In this document: positions 5,503 through 9,359 of the stretch, in pieces
How positions within the stretch are numbered: the first letter of the stretch is position 1
How the letters are laid out: every line of letters starts with the position of its first letter
Assembly: GCA_002307245.1 (NCBI GenBank)
Contig: DBTW01000184.1
Span: forward strand, 3,037-12,395
Reading direction: 5' to 3'
Source: Spirochaetaceae bacterium UBA1306
GTDB taxonomy: Bacteria > Spirochaetota > Spirochaetia > Treponematales > Rectinemataceae
Length of the DNA: 9,359 nt
Made by a program: the position numbers and the translations under genes
Notes under the pieces: generated by a model
Told to the model about the DNA's origin: nothing
The model's input: the letters and a program-made list of their open reading frames with translations, nothing else
The model's database searches: none

Positions 5503-7398
5503 CGCGGCGAAGTCGCTCGGGTCGGCTAGCTTGGCGCCCTCGACGAGGAGGGCCTGGCCGAGGAGCACCTTCGCGATATCCTCGGCCTGGGCATCGTCGG
5601 CCGCGGCCAGGCGCTTGACCAGGGGATGCTCGGCGTTGAGCTCGAGGATGGGCTTCACCTCGGGCATCTCGCTGCCGCCGAGCTGCTTCATGAGCTCCCG
5701 TAGCTGGAGGCTCGGGTCGTCGGAATCGACGACTACGCAGGCGGGGCTCATGTCGAGGCGCTTCGATATGCGCACGTCCTTGACTTCGTCGCCCAGGGCC
5801 TTCTTGGCCTTCTCCACCGCGGCGGTGGCGCCGGGGTTCTTGGCCTGGCCGCTTTCGTCCTTCGCCCCGCCCTCGGGCTCGCGGCCCAGCTCGGACTCGG
5901 AGCCCGCGCGGTTGACGCTCTTGAGCTCGAGGCCCTCGAAGGGCCCCAGGCCGGAGAGGACGATCTCGTCGATCTCCTCGGCGCAGACGAGGACCTCGAT
6001 GCCCTCCTTGCGGTACATCTCGAGGAGCGGCGACTTGCGCAGCCGCTCCTCGTCGCCGCCGGCGATGTAGTAGATCGCCTTCTGGCCCTCCTTCATGCGC
6101 GACTTGTACTCGGCGAGGGAGGTCCAGCCGCCGGGGCTCGAGAGCTCTGCGGTGCTCTTCCAGCGCACGAGGCCGAGGAGGGCCTCGCGGTTGGCGTAAT
6201 CGGAATACAGGCCTTCCTTGAGGGGGCGGTTGAATTCGCCGATGAAGGCCGCGTACTTATCGGTATTGGTCTTGGAGAGCTCGGCCAGGTCGCCGAGGAT
6301 CTTCTTGACGCTGGCCTGTCGGATGCTCGTCATCACGCGGTTCTGCTGCAGGATCTCGCGGCTTACATTGAGGGGCAGATCCTCTGAGTCGATGACGCCT
6401 CGCACGAAGCGCAGGTATACGGGCAAGAGCTCCTTCTCGTCGTCGGTGATGAAGACACGCTTGACGTAGAGCTTGACGCCGGGCTTGTAGTCGGCGCGAT
6501 AGAGGTCTAAGGGGGCCTTGGAGGGGATGTAGAAGAGGGTCGTGTACTCGATCGTGCCCTCGGCCTTGGTGTGGATCCAGTGCAAGGGGGCCTCGTCGCC
6601 GCCCGAGGCCCCGAAGCCGCCGAGCTCGGCGCCCGAGAAGGACTTGTAGAAGTCGATGTAGTCCTCGTCCTTTAGTTCGGACTTGGGGCGACGCCAGAGG
6701 GCCTGGGCCGAGTTGACGACCTCTTCCTTGCGCTCGCTGCCGGACTTCTCGCCCTTGTCGTCGTACTTGGGTTCCTCGGAGACGAGGGTGATGGGGTAGG
6801 CGATATGATTCGAGTACTTCTTGAGCACGGACTCGACGCTCCAGCGCCCGAGGTATTCCATGCCCTCGTCGTTGAGGTGGGCCCGCACTTCCGTGCCCTG
6901 GGAGACTCGCGACGCGCCCTCGATCGAGTACTCGCCCTTGCCGTCGCTGGTCCAGGTGAAGGCGGCTTCGGTCCCGGCCTTGCGGCTCGTGACCTCGACC
7001 TTGTCCGCCACCATGAAGACTGAGTAGAAGCCTACGCCGAACTGGCCGATCAGGTTCGAGTCCTTCTTGGCGCCATCGGGAAGCTTCTCGAGGAAGCGGC
7101 GGGTGCCGGAGCGGGCGATGGTGCCGAGGTTCTCCTCGAGTTCCTTTTCGTCCATGCCTATGCCGTTGTCCTCGATGACAAGGGTCTTGGCCTCTTTGTC
7201 GATGACGACCCTGATGGAGGGCTCGAAAGCTATGGGTTTATAGGCTTCGTCCGAGACGGTGAGGTAGCGGAGCTTGTCGATCGCGTCCGAGGCGTTGGAG
7301 ACGAGCTCGCGGAGGAATATCTCTTTGTGCGAGTACAGCGAGTGGATGATGAGGTCGAGGAGTCGGGATACTTCGGTCTTGAAGTGGTGCTGGGCCAT
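5479..7398 (-). CDS. htpG: Molecular chaperone HtpG (bacterial Hsp90)
   Basis: HtpG is the cytosolic ATP-dependent Hsp90 dimer that remodels client proteins late in folding, together with DnaK. This 639-residue version is close to E. coli's 624. ATG at 7398 is preceded by GGAGAG seven bases upstream. The N-terminal GHKL ATPase domain (about 1-215) is intact: ELVSNASDAIDKLR (31-44, catalytic E31 and N35), IEDNGIGM (75-82, D77), GTIARSGT (92-99) and IGQFGVGFYS (117-126). The middle domain includes LWRRPKSELKDEDY and NVSREILQQNR, and the C-terminal dimerisation domain ends RLTRLLK. A charged, low-complexity stretch (about 495-530, Glu/Gly/Ala-rich) separates middle and C-terminal domains. I found no CIRCE operator upstream, so heat control, if any, uses another route. 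The 3' end lies inside a tandem duplication. Confidence 0.97.
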   Translation of the reverse strand: MAQHHFKTEVSRLLDLIIHSLYSHKEIFLRELVSNASDAIDKLRYLTVSDEAYKPIAFEPSIRVVIDKEAKTLVIEDNGIGMDEKELEENLGTIARSGTRRFLEKLPDGAKKDSNLIGQFGVGFYSVFMVADKVEVTSRKAGTEAAFTWTSDGKGEYSIEGASRVSQGTEVRAHLNDEGMEYLGRWSVESVLKKYSNHIAYPITLVSEEPKYDDKGEKSGSERKEEVVNSAQALWRRPKSELKDEDYIDFYKSFSGAELGGFGASGGDEAPLHWIHTKAEGTIEYTTLFYIPSKAPLDLYRADYKPGVKLYVKRVFITDDEKELLPVYLRFVRGVIDSEDLPLNVSREILQQNRVMTSIRQASVKKILGDLAELSKTNTDKYAAFIGEFNRPLKEGLYSDYANREALLGLVRWKSTAELSSPGGWTSLAEYKSRMKEGQKAIYYIAGGDEERLRKSPLLEMYRKEGIEVLVCAEEIDEIVLSGLGPFEGLELKSVNRAGSESELGREPEGGAKDESGQAKNPGATAAVEKAKKALGDEVKDVRISKRLDMSPACVVVDSDDPSLQLRELMKQLGGSEMPEVKPILELNAEHPLVKRLAAADDAQAEDIAKVLLGQALLVEGAKLADPSDFAARLTRLLK

Positions 7399-7439
7399 CG
7401 GGCTACTCTCCGAGATAAGTGGATATCGGTGTAATGCAT

Positions 7440-7469
7440 AAGATAGCGAAAGATGGAAGCCGTAGGCAA
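7440..7469 (-). promoter_or_regulatory. Candidate sigma70-type promoter for htpG
   Basis: On the minus strand, TTGCCT (7469-7464) and TATCTT (7445-7440) are 18 bases apart. The -35 hexamer is the same as that proposed for rlmE. It lies in the 114-bp gap behind the hydrolase gene, so htpG could be transcribed on its own as well as by read-through. No CIRCE repeat or clear heat-shock sigma32-type sequence was seen. Confidence 0.45.
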
Positions 7470-7512
7470 TAGCCGGGGGAAAACCGAAGGCGTCGGGATG
7501 CGCGTGGCGCCG

Positions 7513-8394
7513 TTATTCGAAGCTATACGTCGCCCATTGCTCGGCGATGCCGGCGAAGCCGAGCTCGGCGATTCGCGGGAGGAATTCCTCGACCTTGTCG
7601 CCGTAGTGCATGAGCCGGGTCTTGGCGCGGATCCCGGGCGGCAGGCCGGCGAGCTCCTCGAGGGAGGCGTGGACGCCGCCCGTGAAGAGCTGACAGTCGT
7701 GGAAGATCGCCTCGAAGCCGTATTCGGCGTCGAGGGAGAGTACCATCTCCGGATCGTAGCGCGTGTCGCTCGTGTAGAGGACCCGGCGGTCTATAACGAG
7801 GCCGTAGCTCGGGAAGGACGAGGCCCAGTCTGGCGCCGAGTCGGGGATGTGCTTGGTGCGGAAGAGCCTGACTTCGATCTCGCCGACGTGGGCCTCGCAG
7901 AGTTCCCGATCGGCGCCGCGGATCGGCTTGGGCCTGACCTGGTCCCAGAAGTCCCCGTACTCGAGGTAGCGGCCGTCCTTCATCTCGTTGAAGGAGGCGC
8001 CGCCGCGGAGGCTCATGGACCAGAGGTCCTTGCGCAGCTTGTCGGTGACGACCATGGCGTTCTTGCGATGGAGGCCGAAGCGGCCGACGAGCATAGCCTC
8101 TTCGAGGCCTCCGATATGGTCGGCGTGCGTATGCGTGATGAGGTAGTTGGAGATATCGGTGACGGAAAGGCCGAGTCGAGTCAAGGCTTCCGGGGCCCTT
8201 GTCCCGCAATCGACCAGGAGGTGCGAGCGGCCCTTCACGATGAGCAGGTTGTTCTGGAAGAACACCTTTGAGAAGGCGCCGCCGGACCCGACGAAGCTGA
8301 GGTCGAGGCCTCCTTCGTTGCTCAGCTTGAGCGCCTTCCGCTTGATGGAGGCCGAAACTCGCCCGCTGGGCCTGTCGACCCGTTTCGTGCTCAT
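7513..8394 (-). CDS. Metallo-beta-lactamase-fold hydrolase, RNase Z-like
   Basis: This 293-residue protein begins at ATG 8394, the only reasonable start. No Shine-Dalgarno sequence precedes it, and no in-frame ATG, GTG or TTG was found before the conserved core. Residues 1-28 are a basic, probably disordered tail. The MBL fold starts at LDLSFVGSGGAF (30-41). Metal ligands are all visible: HTHADHIGG (88-96, giving H88, H90, D92 and H93), H182 in TKHIPDS, D210 in LYTSDTRYD and H263 in LMHYGD. An extra HDCQLFTGG motif (232-240) lies where RNase Z relatives carry a catalytic-site His. The complete ligand set implies an active two-metal hydrolase acting on a phosphodiester or similar bond. The substrate cannot be read from the sequence: tRNA 3' processing, cyclic nucleotides or another ester are all possible. 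It lies upstream of htpG on the same strand. Confidence 0.85.
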   Translation of the reverse strand: MSTKRVDRPSGRVSASIKRKALKLSNEGGLDLSFVGSGGAFSKVFFQNNLLIVKGRSHLLVDCGTRAPEALTRLGLSVTDISNYLITHTHADHIGGLEEAMLVGRFGLHRKNAMVVTDKLRKDLWSMSLRGGASFNEMKDGRYLEYGDFWDQVRPKPIRGADRELCEAHVGEIEVRLFRTKHIPDSAPDWASSFPSYGLVIDRRVLYTSDTRYDPEMVLSLDAEYGFEAIFHDCQLFTGGVHASLEELAGLPPGIRAKTRLMHYGDKVEEFLPRIAELGFAGIAEQWATYSFE

Positions 8395-8401
8395 TTATGT
8401 T

Positions 8402-8432
8402 AGTATATCACGATAGGGGCCTTCGCTACCAA
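8402..8432 (-). promoter_or_regulatory. Candidate promoter giving a leaderless mRNA
   Basis: On the minus strand, a strong -10 TATACT (8407-8402) lies seven bases before the ATG of the MBL-fold gene. A possible -35 TTGGTA (8432-8427) has a long 19-base spacer. The predicted transcription start falls at or next to the A of the start codon, consistent with the absence of a ribosome-binding site. Confidence 0.45.
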
Positions 8433-8438
8433 GGCCCC
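8416..8438. repeat. 8-bp inverted repeat in divergent promoter region
   Basis: GGGGCCTT (8416-8423) and AAGGCCCC (8431-8438) form a perfect 8-bp stem with loop CGCTACC. The right arm overlaps the proposed -35 of the MBL-fold gene. A further GGCCTT at 8461-8466 can compete for AAGGCC (8431-8436), and GGGCCTTCGCT is echoed as GGGCTTCGCT about 27 bases later. No T-run follows on either strand, so an operator or RNA switch is more likely than a terminator. Confidence 0.5.
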
Positions 8439-8465
8439 CGGGAGGGCTTCGCTCGGCTTTGGCCT

Positions 8466-8495
8466 TTGACACTCCGATAATTAAGGTGATACAGT
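8466..8495 (+). promoter_or_regulatory. sigma70-type promoter for the M23 peptidase gene
   Basis: A perfect -35 TTGACA (8466-8471) and TACAGT (8490-8495, 4 of 6 consensus) are 18 bases apart. Transcription would start near 8502, about 40 bases before the GTG start. Confidence 0.6.
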
Positions 8496-8541
8496 ATCCT
8501 GAAGGCGGTGTCTTCGATTCCCGACGGGCAAGGAGACCACG

Positions 8542-9359
8542 GTGTCTACCCTTAGGAAATATAAAAAAATGGAGAACGCCCTCTATGCCCGCGTTTCCGC
8601 CCGCGTAGCGGCCGCCTTCGCGTCCTTCAAGGCATTCTTGTCCCGCGTTAAGGTCGCGGGTCGCCAAAAGCTAACGATAATGCTCATTCCTCATACCGAG
8701 AAGCGGATACTCAACGTCCAGCTGAGCTTCTTCGCCCTCGGGGGCATCGCATTCGCCGCCGCCTTGGTATTCTGCGCCTTCGTCTTCTCGGCGGCGCGCT
8801 TCTCGGATACCGCCAACAAGCTCCAGTCCCGCTCGAGCGATCTCGCCTCCACGCAGGCCAACCTCGACGCGATCCGCGACCAGACGAGCCAGCTGGTCAC
8901 GGCAGCCAAGCGCTTCGAGAGCGCCCTGTCGGGCACCCTTGGCCGCATAGGCACCCAGGCCTCGGGCCCGACCTCGCCCGTGCAGACGGGCGACCTGGCC
9001 TCCTTCTTCGAGTCCTCGGCGGCGGGCTCGGGATCGGCCCGCGAGATCGGCGAGCTCCAGCGGGTCACCGACTACCTCGAGCGCTCCGTAGACCCCCTCA
9101 AGGAGCTAGGTTCCCTCCTCCAGAACCAGAGCCTGATCCTCACCGAGGTGCCCAACATCTGGCCGGTGAAGGGCCCGAGCCACGTCTCGATGTATTACGG
9201 CCAGAACGAGAACCCCTTCACCGGCCAGTGGTACATCCATAAGGGCGTCGACATCTCGACTTACCGCTCTGGCGACCCCGTGCTCTCCACGGCCGACGGC
9301 CGCGTCGTGGCCGTCGGCTTCGACTCCTCCCTGGGCAATTACGTGATCGTCCAGCACAG
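8542..9359 (+). CDS. Membrane-anchored M23 (LytM-type) peptidase, 3' end outside window
   Basis: The first 272 residues are visible. The start is GTG 8542, six bases after AAGGAG (8530-8535); the frame is closed by TGA just upstream at 8497. Residues 1-60 are a basic, Ala-rich cytoplasmic segment, ending in the motif MLIPHTEKRILNVQ (47-60). One membrane helix follows (about 61-84). A periplasmic helical, Ser/Ala/Gln-rich region (85-200), likely coiled coil, comes next. The M23 domain begins at IWPVKGPSHVSMYYG (206-220). It shows the first half of the zinc site, H233 and D237 in IHKGVDIS, then VLSTADGRVVAVG and YVIVQH. The second HxH metal motif would lie beyond the window, so catalytic competence cannot be judged. 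M23 enzymes cut peptidoglycan cross-bridges or, if degenerate, activate amidases. The TM-coiled coil-M23 order suits a cell-wall or division role. Confidence 0.9.
   Translation, partial: MSTLRKYKKMENALYARVSARVAAAFASFKAFLSRVKVAGRQKLTIMLIPHTEKRILNVQLSFFALGGIAFAAALVFCAFVFSAARFSDTANKLQSRSSDLASTQANLDAIRDQTSQLVTAAKRFESALSGTLGRIGTQASGPTSPVQTGDLASFFESSAAGSGSAREIGELQRVTDYLERSVDPLKELGSLLQNQSLILTEVPNIWPVKGPSHVSMYYGQNENPFTGQWYIHKGVDISTYRSGDPVLSTADGRVVAVGFDSSLGNYVIVQH

Noticed and set aside
7481..7500. Possible terminator after the MBL-fold gene (CCGA/TCGG stem followed by TTTT on the minus strand)
   Set aside because: A 4-bp stem is too weak to support a terminator call.
7399..7512. CIRCE-type heat-shock operator upstream of htpG
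   Set aside because: No TTAGCACTC-N9-GAGTGCTAA or close variant is present.
7453..8271. 272-residue plus-strand open frame
   Set aside because: It is the antisense shadow of the MBL-fold gene, made possible by high GC, and has no recognisable domain.
8395..8667. Minus-strand 90-residue open frame upstream of the MBL-fold gene
   Set aside because: It overlaps the divergent promoters and the start of the M23 gene; no motif.

Overview
The window is high-GC bacterial DNA with densely packed genes on both strands. No gene names the organism outright. Several features suggest a free-living or host-associated spirochaete (Spirochaetota): the fusion of a bifunctional-nuclease domain to a UVR motif, a single-pass M23 peptidase with a long basic cytoplasmic N-terminus, a lipoprotein with a relaxed lipobox, and outer-membrane TonB machinery. 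This assignment is an inference from family resemblance and is not proven here.

Region 1 (1-3862, + strand) is a vitamin B12 uptake locus. It opens with the 3' end of a gene carrying a TonB C-terminal domain. A promoter whose -35 hexamer overlaps that gene's stop codon follows, then a well-formed cobalamin riboswitch, a BtuB-like TonB-dependent receptor, and 22 bp later a lipoprotein with seven propeller-like repeats. The layout resembles the Bacteroides btuB-btuG arrangement, in which a beta-propeller lipoprotein captures B12 for the receptor. Here the riboswitch would let low B12 switch on both receptor and lipoprotein, while the TonB-like protein could supply inner-membrane energy.

Region 2 (3863-5429) has a short gap, then rlmE (23S rRNA 2'-O-methyltransferase, - strand). 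Divergent from it is a DUF151/BFN-UVR protein (+ strand). The 142-bp divergent region holds two convincing sigma70-type promoters and a 7-bp inverted repeat.

Region 3 (5430-8394, - strand) holds htpG (Hsp90 chaperone) and, upstream of it, an RNase Z-like metallo-beta-lactamase-fold hydrolase. The 3' end of htpG carries a perfect 29-bp tandem duplication in which each copy folds into a hairpin. The hydrolase gene has no Shine-Dalgarno sequence and a -10 box placed so that its mRNA could be leaderless.

Region 4 (8395-9359) is another divergent promoter region with competing inverted repeats, followed by the first 272 residues of a membrane-anchored M23 (LytM-type) cell-wall peptidase that runs off the window. 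I saw no tRNA, rRNA, CRISPR array, insertion sequence or phage gene.
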